From Asterias rubens (lineage: Eukaryota; Echinodermata; Asteroidea; Forcipulatida; Asteriidae), in the NCBI RefSeq assembly GCF_902459465.1, contig NC_047062.1:32792673-32856672 (forward strand): a DNA stretch of 64,000 nucleotides. Reading direction: 5' to 3'. The translations under genes were made by a program, and so were the position numbers. The notes under the pieces are model-generated. The model was given only the letters and a program-made list of their open reading frames with translations. It had not been told where the DNA came from and searched no databases. How positions within the stretch are numbered: position 1 is the stretch's first letter; each line of letters starts with the position of its first letter. Positions 21,400-32,789 of this stretch are shown piece by piece.

Positions 21400-24300
21400 G
21401 ACAGGCCACAAGGCGTGTTTCATAGCTATTTCATACATTATTTTTGTAATTTTGGGTCATTTTTGTGTGTGACAATCACATGATTTGGGGGGCGCTAGTA
21501 CGACCGATGACAAATTTCAGAGGAACAAGAAGTACAGCGCCCCAGGGGTCTTGAATAAGTATTTTATGTTCATAATGGTCTGCAGACTAGTAACACTAAA
21601 ATAATTGACAAAACAAAATAACATCCTTAAAACTCCATATGGTTGGGCCATGAAGGAAGGCAAGGCACATTTTCTGCACCTTCCTCCACGGCTTGGCCCA
21701 CACAAAAATGATCCCGGAAGTTGACTTGAAATACATCCGAGACTTGCACAGGTCTGACACAGTGACACTACATTGTGGTAATCCGTAGGATTTTAGACAT
21801 TACATGTACCCATTCGTTGGACAACTCCACTGTTCGGACAACTCAATGGCTCAGACAACTCTACAACTCGTACAACCATGACAACTCGACTTTGAGACAA
21901 CTTGATGGATGGCAAAGAAAAGTTGTCGGTTGAACGGTCGACCTCCATTACTGACATGTTACATGAATTCCCTGTATAAATCCAGCATTTCTTCAGTAAG
22001 CCCTCCATTTTAAGCTGGTGCGTTATCAGTAACCTAAAAGGCACCGTAAATTGGTGTAACCTCCACATTCACATTAGCAGGGATAACTAAACATGCCGAT
22101 GTGATGTCCTATTTTTTTTGATGTAATAATAAAGCTGTGAGAAACTTTGTTAAATAATTACAACTCCCCCCCCCAAAAAAAAAAAAAAAAATAATAATAA
22201 TAATAATAAATTAAACAACAATAATAAAAAAAACAGCAGGTATGCATTTTTTATTTAAGGTTCAAGCTAGGTAATTTAAATTGGTACAAAATACTTCAAC
22301 ATACTTCAAAAGTATCACAACACCCAACTTAACAATTTTATTGATTTTGTTTTGCAGAAAATCCACAACGGATAAAGGCAGCATCTTGAAATTGATTGAT
22401 GACACTATGATGAGTGATGTGCTCTACTAATGGTGGTTCCACTGATACCCACTATAAAATAGAGAAATTACTAAAAACAATTAATCTTGTACAGAGCAGG
22501 TGGTAAATTATTATTGTTTATTTCGTAAATATGTCTTTTTGCACTTTCACAAAGTCGCACTCGCCTATGCTACAACACAGCATTTTGTGTTACTTTATGA
22601 AACTTAGGTCAGCGCGCGCTTTGCGTGCTACTTCGTGAAAAATATTTACCTCACTTTGACTTGCGTGCGTGCCGTGCATTACAATGGTAAACAGATGTTC
22701 GGTTGCTACGTCGTGAAAACAAAAGATGCCACAGTCGTGCAAAAGTTGAAAACACTAACAAGCTTAATTAGAAAAGTAAAGCTGTCCGAGCTTTGAAACT
22801 TCGTGGAATTATAGGTCTTCATGCATTATCAACAGAAATGTAAAAAACTTAAATTGTAAAAAAAAATAGCCTTAAGCACGTAGGGTGCTATTTTGTGAAA
22901 ACGCTGACGATTTGGTGTTTTATCCTTTATCATAATCATAAGATTAAGAAACATAACAAATTACGGGTGTGTCCCCCCCCCCCCCCCATCCCCCCTTATA
23001 GGGGTCTAATATTTTGGGTCTCCTTAACGCTATGTGTTTTTTAAATTCGGCGTTGATAGATGAAAATTATACGATCGTTAGCCGCCAATAACTGAAGAGC
23101 TTTGTACTATACAACCAAAACATTCCCCACACACTCAATATATATTCATAACGCTTGCATTGCCTTTTTGTTAAGTGAAATTAATAAACATCTTCAAAAG
23201 ATGCAATTTTCTGCTCAGCCGCATCACTCGTTTTTTGATTTCTCAATATGCTCAACGATTTATGTTTTTGGTCACCAAGCGCTGCACCGCGGGTACCAGC
23301 CTATTGAATTGAAAAACTGCCGAGCCACGGCCGAGTCGAACTAAACCATTCTGTGTTACAAAGCTGTGCGGTACTGCGTAAGCTATATGCGTGAATGGCG
23401 GGTAATACGGGACAGTGCCCTCGCACTGCCCTGCATTATTATAAAGTTTTAAGGTTCATTTTTCCAAATCAGCGGATTTTGTTGGGCCTCCCGTTGTTGG
23501 TTGGCTTTTGGAGTGGGGTGGGTGGGGCTCGTTTGTCTCTCGCAGAGTTTGAGTGGTGGTGAGCCGGGGATTTATGATTTTTCTTCAGATAGCACGCAGG
23601 GAATTAATTTTCTTATTTTTTTTTCTGTGTGATTTTTTCAACAATTTTATTCTTCTGGAGCAATGATTTAGTTTCAGATGAGCAGAAGTCGATGAATAAG
23701 GGGGGGGGGTTAAAATGGGTTAAGTTACTGGGGTAATCGTTTGCAATAAGAGTGCGGCAAATAAATAATTCAGCAACAAATATTTTTTAATTTTTATTCA
23801 ATTTGACAATGAAATAAATATGGGTTGAAAGTTGATCACCAACTTGAAATTTAACAATAAGTCATCACCAAATAAAGGTTTGAAAATGGTTTTGTTGCTG
23901 CCCTTTCCCAGTTGGCCTTGGTGTCCCTTTCTTTTTTCGAGCCTTTGAGGCAAAGTGGCCTTGACCCTCTGAAGCTAAAGGTTGAGGCCGGCCTGCCTGC
24001 CTGCCTATCACATCTAAACCATGGGATGGGTATTGTAAAGGGGCCTATTTTGGGGGTTCTGTGGTCCCCATCTCCGGACCACATGAAATTTGATGCACAA
24101 GCTTGGGTTTTCAATGGTACTGCATCCGAATTTGGTTGTTGCTAAGCTCTCAAAACGCACAGTTCGTGAACAGACCAATTTTTGAGTCATTTTAGGTCAA
24201 AAATAGTATTTTTTGATATCGTCTGTATACACTGGGACTATTTACCGATCGTTCACGGCAGTGCAAGAACCTTTTTCAAGGGTTAAATAATGTGAACGAT

Positions 24301-24560
24301 GTCAATTTTCCCCTTTTCTTTCCGAAACATGCAAAGGCCGCCAACACAAACCCATGATTTTTTTTTTTATCTAACATCAAGTACAATGCCATTTGTTTTT
24401 TGTTGCCACACGACGTGCGCGTGGTAATTTTTTATTATCACACGCCCGACCGAGCTGGATGTGGGACGCATACGCACTAATTTCTTCGTATTCCACTCGC
24501 GCTTGTGTTATAACTTATACATTTGTCGAACGAGCCTGTAAATCGGCATCCTTTTATTCA
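21400..24560. other. intergenic sequence without supported genes
   Basis: Low-complexity stretches occur: a C/A-rich run with (AAT)n at 22166-22230, poly-C at about 22974-22987 and poly-G at 23700-23709. Short ORFs (for example 23912-24145 and its antisense) show no motif I recognise. Confidence 0.3.
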
Positions 24561-24579
24561 GGGGCTTCTAAGAAATACA

Positions 24580-24652
24580 CTGTATGTTTTAATGTAAGGG
24601 AGCACGTATCTATTTAACCGCCCGAGAGCTAGGCCGAACCCGGCCGAATCTG
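24580..24652 (+). repeat. inverted-repeat arm, partner at 27268-27335
   Basis: The arm contains GGGAGCACGTATCTATTTAA and CCGCCCGAGAGCTAGGCCGA, followed by GGCCGAATC. The reverse complement of 27268-27335 repeats this nearly exactly. It may be the terminal arm of a 2.7-kb element or one of two opposed copies of a short repeat. Confidence 0.55.
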
Positions 24653-24659
24653 GCGGTTT

Positions 24660-27265
24660 GCGGATCCACAAAAGAAATGACTGCTGTCATGAATAATCCG
24701 CATATCGGGGGTTAAAGTTGCTCACCTTTGCTCATTAAACCTTCACAACCTCAACACAATGGAGTTGGGTCTGGATGGGCCAGGGGCACCAACAATAGGC
24801 TCCATGGGTCCTTTGTCAAGTGGCTGACAATTAAGGGATTATAGGATTACTGCCCGCAACTACAGACTGAATAAGCTGGAACGACTTCGCTCCCGAGGTT
24901 TAGCTACAGCAACCAGGTGCACTGACGCGTTAATACATTTCCGTGCGTACATATGTGCGTGTCTGACTTATAGTATATTTCTGTACTAATTCACAACACT
25001 GACTTTCACTGAATTGTATTTTTGACCTGACTTGTTATTCATAGTGTTTTACTTGTTCTTTTTCAGACTAAGAAAATTCTGATTTTTTTTTTTTATACAC
25101 ACTATTTTTAACAATTAACCGTGACAGTGTGTCTACGTTCTGTATAGGGAACAATTTATTTCTGCAAAGTTGCATAGCAACCATTTAGGCTACATTGTGT
25201 GTACGTTGAACAACAATTGATGTTTTTTTAGTAACAACTGCTACATTTGATTTGATGGGCTTTTAACAACCTTGGAGCCATAAAGCTTTTTAATTAATCT
25301 TTTCTCAAAATAATCCATCTTATATTTGATGGATCGATCAATCGTATCTCTGTTTCCTGAAGAAAGTTAAAATCAATAATTAGAAACGTAAACATGTGTT
25401 AATGTTTTACTATCAATGACATTTTATTTGACCGGAAGAACTACAATTACATTCTTTGGTGTTATACAAATATTCTTAAATTAAATGGCAGAAACACAAC
25501 TTGAAAACGGAAAAATTCCCCATGATAAATAGTTTACCCTTGGATGAGTGATGAGCACAAAACCTTCACTAAGTTAAATTTTAGTGTGCCGACATTTGTC
25601 ATTAATGACTATATTAAATAAAAATATTTTGTTTGAATCACAACTATCTGTGGAAGTTTTACGTTTACTTTGTTGTGGAGTTCTATTACTGTAATAGTAA
25701 TAATAATACCAAAACTTATCTAGCGCCCTAATGTAGACATGCTCAAGGCCGCTGGACATGGAAATTATGGATAAAATTAAAAACATAAGAAAATACGGAA
25801 TTATTGCAACGGGAGTGGAAATTCTTAAAAACATTCAACCAGTTAGTAAACAAACCTGTCGGGTATTGCAAATTAGGAACTCTTTAATTTTATAGATGTT
25901 AAGTTTGCATCGGGGATAAAGCAAATTAATTTCGTTTTTTTACCCATACACCGATGTGTGTTAGCACTGTAAGATAATTTGTTTAATATTCAAACAAACA
26001 ACTATTGAACCAACAGCGCAATTATTAAGGTATTGTGCCCCGACGTGTTCCGATACATTGGCGTGCGTACTATAATAAGGGGCCACCCTGAAGAGCGCCC
26101 TCTTTGCGTACTATTTATAACACAATTAGAACGGGGAATAATTTTTCACCAACAGCCGTATCTACCTCATTTTCAAATTGACATGTAGTCAGCATCTGAT
26201 ATCAAAGCTTAATATAATTGTTTAGTTTGAACATACTCATTAAAACAACTGATTAAAACAAATTCGGATAAATACTTCACTAGAATCTGTCGTCAGTTTG
26301 CTCACAACGATGTCTCCACAGGTCGTGTGCCAGACGTGTTGGTACGTCTGCGTGCGTGATACAATATAAGGAACCATGCGAAAGTGCGCCCTCTTGTTTG
26401 AATAATTCTTTTTTTCTTAGACAAGGAGAAATGTGTACCATGCAGCCTAAGCCAAGTGTTCGTTTATTTCAAAGACATATATCTAGAAATAATTATACGT
26501 TAGTAAATTTGTGTCAGTACACAATATAGATAGTGCGATAAAAGTATTTATAAGTGACTAAATTTATCGTGTAAGCTGAATAAAATATTGAGTAATACAT
26601 TAAGGTTTTTGTAAGTTTTTTCCCCGTTGGACTTGTTTTTGCCGTCGTCAATGAAGTAGGCCTGATGCGCAAAAAAAAGAAGAAAGACGAACAACCGAAT
26701 GAACACATCACATTTAAATCGTGCAACACCATAATTAAAAGAAAAAAATTGTCAGTTGTGGAATGTAAACATGGCTGAAACCACAATTTATTTTGGGATT
26801 ATAAATGGAGAGTTATAGAGAGAAATATTTGTATTCTTCTTTGGTCCTGTGCCGTTCAACTGTAAGTCCATCCTTAAATTCGTGTTCATCTCTGCACCAC
26901 CAAAGATGTCCAATAAAGGGTTAGTAGCATTTTAACAACAGCATTGAGCTGAGATCATTCCTATTTTGTTTACTTATTTTTGCAAAATAAATGCAGTCAT
27001 TGCTCAAAAAAACCCGTAATAGAACTCATGGATTCCAGAACACCTTTCCATATCATGGATTATAGTTGGAAGTTTATGGTCTTGGACCCTTCTCTAATCC
27101 GGGCACAAAGGGCCTTTGTCCAAGTCATCATGGATTAACAGTCGCCCATCTATTCCTTTGTGTACCAAAAGCTGGGTAGCAGGGGCAAGGAGATCATGAA
27201 TATGCAGGGTAGGAAACCGAGCGGTGTGCATTCACCTGTTGATAATGATGCTCGTTACAGCGCCG
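24660..27265. other. unassigned AT-rich sequence between the inverted arms
   Basis: No transposase or other coding sequence was recognised. A block with CGACGTGTTCCGATAC and GCGTGCGTACTATAATAAGG (26040-26105) is repeated in diverged form at 26318-26395. A block at 25897-25980 (GTTTGCATCGGGGATAAAG) belongs to the family of the palindrome at 47555-47660. Confidence 0.35.
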
Positions 27266-27267
27266 GG

Positions 27268-27335
27268 CGATTCGGCCAGTTTCGGCCTAGCTCTCGGGCG
27301 GTTAAATAGATACGTGCTCCCTAATAGTACAGTGT
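27268..27335 (-). repeat. inverted-repeat arm, partner at 24580-24652
   Basis: TCGGCCTAGCTCTCGGGCGG followed by TTAAATAGATACGTGCTCCC is the reverse complement of the left arm, diverging outside about 60 bp. Confidence 0.55.
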
Positions 27336-27454
27336 GGGAATGAAACACGATAATGCTTCAAATGATGTCACCCACATCGCAGGCTTGCGAGGATTTTTAG
27401 ATCACTATTTTATTTCATTTATTTATTTTATTTTAAATCTTTAGACATGCACAT

Positions 27455-28275
27455 TAGCTATGTTGGGCGCGATCGGTCAATCTGCGCGATCAGCCGATCG
27501 CGCTGCGCTATTGAAAGATCAATTAAGATCAATTGGTCGCACACCAATCGGTCGATCGCGCACCAATCGGTCGGTCACGCATCAATTGGTCGATCGTGCG
27601 ATGAACATGTTTGCGCGATTGACCGATCGCACTACGAGTATTTTTTCCCGTTATCAGCAGGAATGGGTTTGCGCGATCGACCAATCGTACAGGAAAAGTT
27701 TTGCGCGATCAACCGGTCGTGCAGGAAAAGTTTTGCGCGTACCGATCAGGCAGGAATGGGTTTTCGCAATACGCCGATCGCTCAGGAACGGTTTCGCGCG
27801 TTTGACCGATCGTGCAGGTAAACCATTCCTGGGGGCGATTTCTCAAAGCAATAACAATCATTGCAAGGCAAATTTTCAGTATCACCAGTGAGAGTGATTT
27901 ATATTGTGACTTCACACTTTAGTTAGACGATTGATTTGCAGTTACGATCAATCTTACATCTTTGTGAATTCGGCCCCTGAACATCCCCGGCCAAACAATG
28001 TCGGCACAATCGGCCGATCGCGCAAAACCATTCCTGCACAATCGGCCAATCGCGACAAACCATTCCTGCACAATCGGCCGATCGCGCAAAACCATTCCTG
28101 CACAATCGGCCGATCGCGCCAAGCCATTCCCGCACGATCGGTTGATCGCGCATGTTTGTTACCGAATTTTGCGCGAACGACCGATTGTTGCGCGAACGAC
28201 CGATTGGTGCGCAATCGACCAATTGTTGTGCGATCTAGCGATTGTTGCGCGATCGACCGATTGTCAAGGCTGTCA
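27455..28275. repeat. fold-back structure of GATCG-rich tandem units
   Basis: The left half has about five 32-bp units beginning CAGGAAAAGTTTTGCGCGAT (27658-27820). The right half has about five 32-bp units of the reverse complement type, CACAATCGGCCGATCGCGCA with AAACCATTCCTG (28005-28160). Outside these, 17-19 bp units such as GCGCGATCGACCGATTG flank on both sides (27530-27650 and 28160-28265). The whole forms a large inverted repeat with a spacer of about 170 bp. The overlapping ORFs on both strands are translations of the repeat. Confidence 0.8.
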
Positions 28276-28452
28276 AGGTTAAAACAAAAGTATAAAAACT
28301 GTCATCAAAAGATGTGTAGAACCAGACCCCTGCCAATGAAAAAAATTCCAAAATATATATCTTACAATACAAACATGTCGCCGTAATTGTTTCTTTTCGG
28401 GATTCGGTGCAGAATTTTTGCCAAGCAATCAGCAGGTAATGGATTTTATGTA

Positions 28453-28711
28453 TTTTATTTGGAAAAGTTTCCGTATGGCGCCACCACTTTTTCACTCATT
28501 TTTACAAAAAGGGATGGATAACATTCCGTATGGCGCCACCACTTTTTCACTAATTTTTACAAAAAAGGATATCTCATTTAGGTAAATTAGATACTATATT
28601 ATTTCATATCGAATGAAAAAGTGGTGGCGCCATACGGAAACTTTTCCTATCCCTTTTTGTAAAAATGAGTGAAAAAGTGGTGGCGCCATACGGAAAGTTA
28701 TCCTTTTATTT
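28453..28711. mobile_element. MITE with 8-bp target-site duplication
   Basis: The element spans 28461-28703 and is flanked by TTTTATTT (28453-28460) and TTTTATTT (28704-28711). Each arm contains TTTCCGTATGGCGCCACCAC as an inverted repeat, twice per arm, with CTTTTTCACTCATTTTTAC next to it. Eight-base duplications are typical of hAT, P and Merlin transposons; the ends GGA fit Merlin better than the CAG-type hAT ends. It has no coding capacity. Confidence 0.75.
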
Positions 28712-28816
28712 CATACCTACAATACATACGAAAGTATGAAAGTGAAACTTCCATGGATTTGGGTGAAAATCTGTAGTAACAAAATGATCATTATCACAAT
28801 CGAATAAGCAACTTAC

Positions 28817-28960
28817 CATTACACTTTCGTAATAGTTGTGTCCTTTAGAACTTGAGTTTGTTGGAGAGAAGAACGCATGAGTGTGTGAGAGACGTGTTGA
28901 CGCAGCTAGATTGTCTTTAAAAATGGCGGCGCGATCTGCTGCCGGTGTCATGTGATCTTG
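28817..28960 (-). other. candidate first exon and promoter of a minus-strand transcript
   Basis: On the minus strand a YY1-like GCCGCCATTTT sits near 28925, as is common near transcription starts. It is followed by about 110 nt ending at a consensus donor, AAGTGTAATG/GTAAGTTGC. No TATA box is obvious. The only long frame (from 28997) lacks motifs. The transcript would run leftward, toward the exon-like modules at 20.5-11 kb. This is inference from sequence signals only. Confidence 0.3.
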
Positions 28961-29169
28961 GTAGGCCGTTCTCATTGGACAATTTATTACTTCTCGCCAT
29001 TTGGTCATATTTTTATCTGAAGTAGTATTTCATATCACCCCAATACAAAAGTTGCGGGAACATTACAACAAAACGAATAAATAAATATACACAAAGGTTA
29101 ATTTAAGGAATATGTATCACAACTATTTGGGAGGGGGGGAGCTATAAGCAGGAAAGTTCCGTCGTCATC

Positions 29170-29507
29170 TATCTACAGGAAACAGTCGTCAATTTGAACT
29201 TTGTGGAACCACAAGGTCAAACACTGCTTATTGTAAACAAAGTTCACAAAGTTCATGGCGGACTTAACGATCTATCCCATTTTCATGAATCTTAATCATT
29301 CATTCATGACCGCACAGGCCATAGTGTTGACGACTGTGTGGTCCCTATTGTTCATTGACCTTGCCGCTTCTGGTTTTGAGTTAAACCTATTGCAATCGTC
29401 TGTGGTTGTTCATAGTCGCTCAGCTCCTCAGATGAGGTTTTTAATTTTAGCTACACAGAAAGCAAACTCCCTTTTACCGGTCCTCGCTGATTTGCCATAA
29501 CTAAAAG
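29170..29507 (+). other. candidate first exon of a plus-strand transcript
   Basis: A strong donor, ACTAAAAG/GTAAGTTT, lies at 29507. The preceding sequence has an ATG in a fair context (TTCATGGCG at 29255) and an 81-codon ORF that ends just before the donor. The cyclase-family gene needs an upstream 5'UTR exon, because its start codon lies 7 nt after an acceptor, and this is a candidate. It is divergent from the candidate minus-strand exon at 28817. Confidence 0.3.
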
Positions 29508-29509
29508 GT

Positions 29510-30240
29510 AAGTTTTATAATAAAGAAAAAAGTCTGATTTCTACCTGCATGGTCTGAGTGACCATGAACTTGGAAGAAATAAGACAAACGTTGATCATAA
29601 ACTGACTGTGAGTTTGTCAACTGCAGGTGTTTTTAGTTCTCACTTTTACCGAAAGAGGATGCATGATGAAGGACCGTGCTTACAAGCATGCTTCTACCCC
29701 CATAGGTGTCACGAGATCCATTTGGGGCGGTGGCTGTTTGTCAATTCATTGTCAATTCATTGTTAATAATAAGGCTGAGTTTGACTTTTTTTTCAAATTT
29801 TGAAATGATGGAAACCACAGAAAAATAATAGTTTTTTTAATGATTTACATACCGTGCGTGCCATAAGTTAGATGAAGTCATCACATGTCATAGTTGATTT
29901 CCCACCCTCTGCCCTGGTACATAAAGTAAAGCAGAAATTAAGTATAATAATTCCTAAACTGCAATGAATATGCGACAGAGAGCTTTCGAAATTTCAAAAT
30001 GTTGCAGTATATTAATATTATAGCAATTAAAAAATATTCTCAATTAATACCCAGCAACTATATGCCTGTTACCACAACTAACCTCATCATACAATGCCTC
30101 AAATCCCACATGTTCAAGTGTGTTTGTAAACCTTTGAAAGCACCTTTGCCTATTGTAGTTTGATTTAGGGTCAGTAAATACCTTTATATAACACCCAAGC
30201 AGATCCTTGCCATTTGATTGGAGGATTGTCTGTCACATGA
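29510..30240. other. spacer, no feature seen
   Basis: AT-rich sequence with no supported gene or repeat. Confidence 0.3.
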
Positions 30241-30281
30241 TAGCAAATAAAAGTACCATTGCACGCTGAGTCACTCACCAT

Positions 30282-30358
30282 GCTTTTTCGTTCCATCCGA
30301 AAAGTACCATTGCACGCTGGCAGCGTGCAATGGTACTTTTCGGATGGAACGAAAAAGC
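30282..30358. repeat. perfect 77-bp palindrome (38-bp arms, 1-bp centre)
   Basis: GCTTTTTCGTTCCATCCGAA continues through AAGTACCATTGCACGCTG, then one G, then the exact reverse complement. Another direct copy of the inner arm (AAGTACCATTGCACGCTGAG) sits just to the left at 30251. Confidence 0.9.
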
Positions 30359-30545
30359 TGAGTAAAAACATCACTGAGTGCGCGTGCCTTTGGTTACGCA
30401 GCAGGTGTTACTGCAAGGCATAAAAATTAGTAAAATTTGTAGCATTCGACTTCTACAATTAAAAATTTTAGGCCTATGCTTTGTTTTGAAAGTTGTATCT
30501 TTCAATCAAAATGACAAAGATCTACTTGGATGTTATATAAAACAA

Positions 30546-30700
30546 ATAATGAATGTTTTTCATTCGTGCAATGGTGCGAATATGTTCATTCGTTGAAAGC
30601 TGGAATGTTCCATTCAACTCGGCTCCGCCTCGTTGAATAGAACATTCCATCTTTCAACTCATGAACATTATTCGCACCATTGCACTCATAAACATTCATT
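30546..30700. mobile_element. imperfect hairpin element
   Basis: The arms ATAATGAATGTTTTTCATTC and the opposed AAACATTCATTAT flank further paired blocks: CAATGGTGCGAATA with TATTCGCACCATTG, and GGAATGTTC with GAACATTCC. A GGCTCCGCC loop lies in the middle. It resembles a small fold-back transposon and shares CAATGG-type sequence with the adjacent 77-bp palindrome. Confidence 0.65.
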
Positions 30701-31179
30701 ATGTGTATAATTATGTCAATAAGTATGGTGGCCCTGAAGGGGCATCGCACATCAAATATATCTTAGTAAATATTATTTGCGATGTGGAAAATACATTTGC
30801 AAATATCTAGCTTTTCAAATATTTGTGATATTTGTCGCATAGTTTGAATTTGTGCTGGGTATTTTTTCAAGAGCTTGGGGCAGGGGCGTCAATCTGTCTT
30901 GAAAGGTGGGGGGGAATTTGTTAGGCCGTAGATGCTCTCTGGTGCAATCTAGGGAGTCTGAGGGGTGATGTTCCCCCCTCTCAGATGTTGGAATTTAATG
31001 CCTATTTCAAGCTATGATGCACCTATTTTTGCTTTCATGGTTATTGTACCTAAAAAAACAACTCAATTATAGCTTCGTAGTATCCATATTGTTTCTGCAT
31101 TATAATGCTCAGACGGCAGTTCATCCCTGGTGGGTTTTAAAGATGGAGCCTGCTATAAAGCGGAACGCGAAGCCTTTTA

Positions 31180-32110
31180 TGGCCTTGGGTCCGGGCCTAA
31201 GGGCTCGGAAAATTTTGCATTCTAGATGCTCTGAGGTGCAATCTTAGGCCAATACGAGGCATACAGAATGGCACAGAACATCTGTAAAATGTGAGCAGCA
31301 GTAGAACCTTTTGAGTTAACAGTATCTTCAAGTTCGGATCTATGAACCAAGTTTTAGGGGGAAAATCTGTCGAAGAGTGAGCACACGAGAGTGCGAAACC
31401 TTTACGGCATGGGTCCGGGCCCGCTGAAGGCCAATAAGAGGCATACAGAATGGAACAGAACATCTGTAAAATGTGAGCAGCAGTAGAACGTTTTGAGTTA
31501 ACAGCATCTTCAAGTGCGGATCTATGAACCTTGTTTTAGGGGGTAAATCTGTGAGAGAGTGAGCACGCGAGTGTGAAACCTCTACGGCATTAGTCTTGGT
31601 TCCAAGACCATTGGTGTTGCGCGGTCACACACAACCAACGTTCCGATTATGCACGTTAAAAACTATACACGCTTGTAATGAACGAACGCTAGCGGGCGCT
31701 CTGTTTCTCTGATTTAGAGGTGAGCACAGGACATGGTGAGATCCGGAAATCAGAGAAACAGAGCGCCCGCTAGCGTTCGTTCATTACAAGCGTGTACAGT
31801 TTTTGCCGTGCATAATCGGAACGTTGGTTGTGTGTGACCACGCAACACCAATGTCTAGGAACCAAGACTACTACGGCATGGGTCCGGGCCCACTTAAGGG
31901 CCCGGGAAAATTGTGCATTCTAGATGCTCTGTGGTGCAATTTTTAGGCCAATAAGAGGCTTACAGAATGGAACAGAACATCTGTAAAATGTGAGCAGCAG
32001 TAGAATCTTTTTGGTTAACAGCATGTTCAGGTGTTGATCTATGACACAAACTTTTGGGGGCAAATCTGCCAAAGAGTGAGCACGCAAATGTGAAACCTTT
32101 ATGGCAGTTA
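31180..32110. repeat. three tandem copies of an about 230-bp unit
   Basis: Each unit contains TGGGTCCGGGCC, GCATACAGAATGGMACAGAA, CATCTGTAAAATGTGAGCAG and CAGTAGAA, then a GAGTGAGCAC and GCGAAACC-like end. Copies begin near 31185, 31415 and 31878; the second and third are separated by a 280-bp transposon insertion at 31591-31870. Minus-strand ORFs here are the repeat in translation. Confidence 0.8.
31582..31879. mobile_element. long-arm TIR element with 9-bp target-site duplication
   Basis: The element is 31591-31870. It starts TAGTCTTGGTTCC and ends GGAACCAAGACTA, with arms of about 115-120 bp that pair almost throughout (GCGGGCGCTCTGTTTCTCTG with its complement near the centre) and a spacer of about 35 bp. 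The 9-bp CTACGGCAT lies at both 31582-31590 and 31871-31879. Nine-base duplications with long arms are typical of Mutator-like elements. It interrupts the third tandem unit and so is younger than that array. Confidence 0.85.
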
Positions 32111-32159
32111 TTAGGGGTACCAGCCTTCATTCCAAACAAACTTATTCTATTGTTGTTGA

Positions 32160-32780
32160 AGTAGTTCACTTCAAATGCGTTTGTTTGATTAAGTTTACCC
32201 CCTGAAGTTTCTCTGAAAGAAGGACATACCCATGTACAGTGTATATATGCAATATAGCAGTCAGGTGGAAAGAAATCAAACGAGGGGGCAAACTTGGGTC
32301 ATAGTCTATAGAACGAGTGTGGTGTGTCTACGCTAACAATAAATGGCAGTGAGCCTTTATTTGCCATGTCTATTCACTTTGCACCACACTTTTCAGTCTT
32401 GCTGTGGAAGGTAATACAATTCAGGCACATGTGCTTTATTTTGCACCTGTGGGTCATGACCTTCTGACGCTTTTCAAGAGTTGCTATATTTATTTTTTAA
32501 TGACAGTACAGCAATAATAATACAACAGTAACAACAATACAAATATTGACTGCTATGAGGGGCACAGTTAAAAATTGAAAGCCCAATGTGATGTCAAAAC
32601 TATGACCATGCCCTAAAGGCATTTGTGTAAAAAGTACTCTACTGCTTTAAAGTGGAATTGGCCAACAGGACATACGAAGAGGACGAACAGGAATGTATGC
32701 AAAAGATCAGATATTACTTTAAACTACTTATTCGGTTTAATGGGCTAATTAATTCAGCCTAGCCTTTGTGACCCCATATC
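32160..32780. other. spacer, no gene seen
   Basis: No supported feature. Confidence 0.3.
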
Positions 32781-32789
32781 CTATCTTTT

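Noticed and set aside
23851..24145. Overlapping sense and antisense ORFs of 77-87 codons
   Set aside because: No recognisable domain, no splice context and no repeat support; possibly part of an old repeat but not claimable as a gene.
27447..28282. Overlapping Arg/Ser-rich ORFs on both strands
   Set aside because: All come from the GATCG-rich 32-bp repeat units; frames on opposite strands mirror each other.
29255..29500. 81-codon ORF starting in a fair ATG context
   Set aside because: It ends just before a strong donor and has no recognisable motif; retained only as part of a candidate 5' exon, not as a protein gene.
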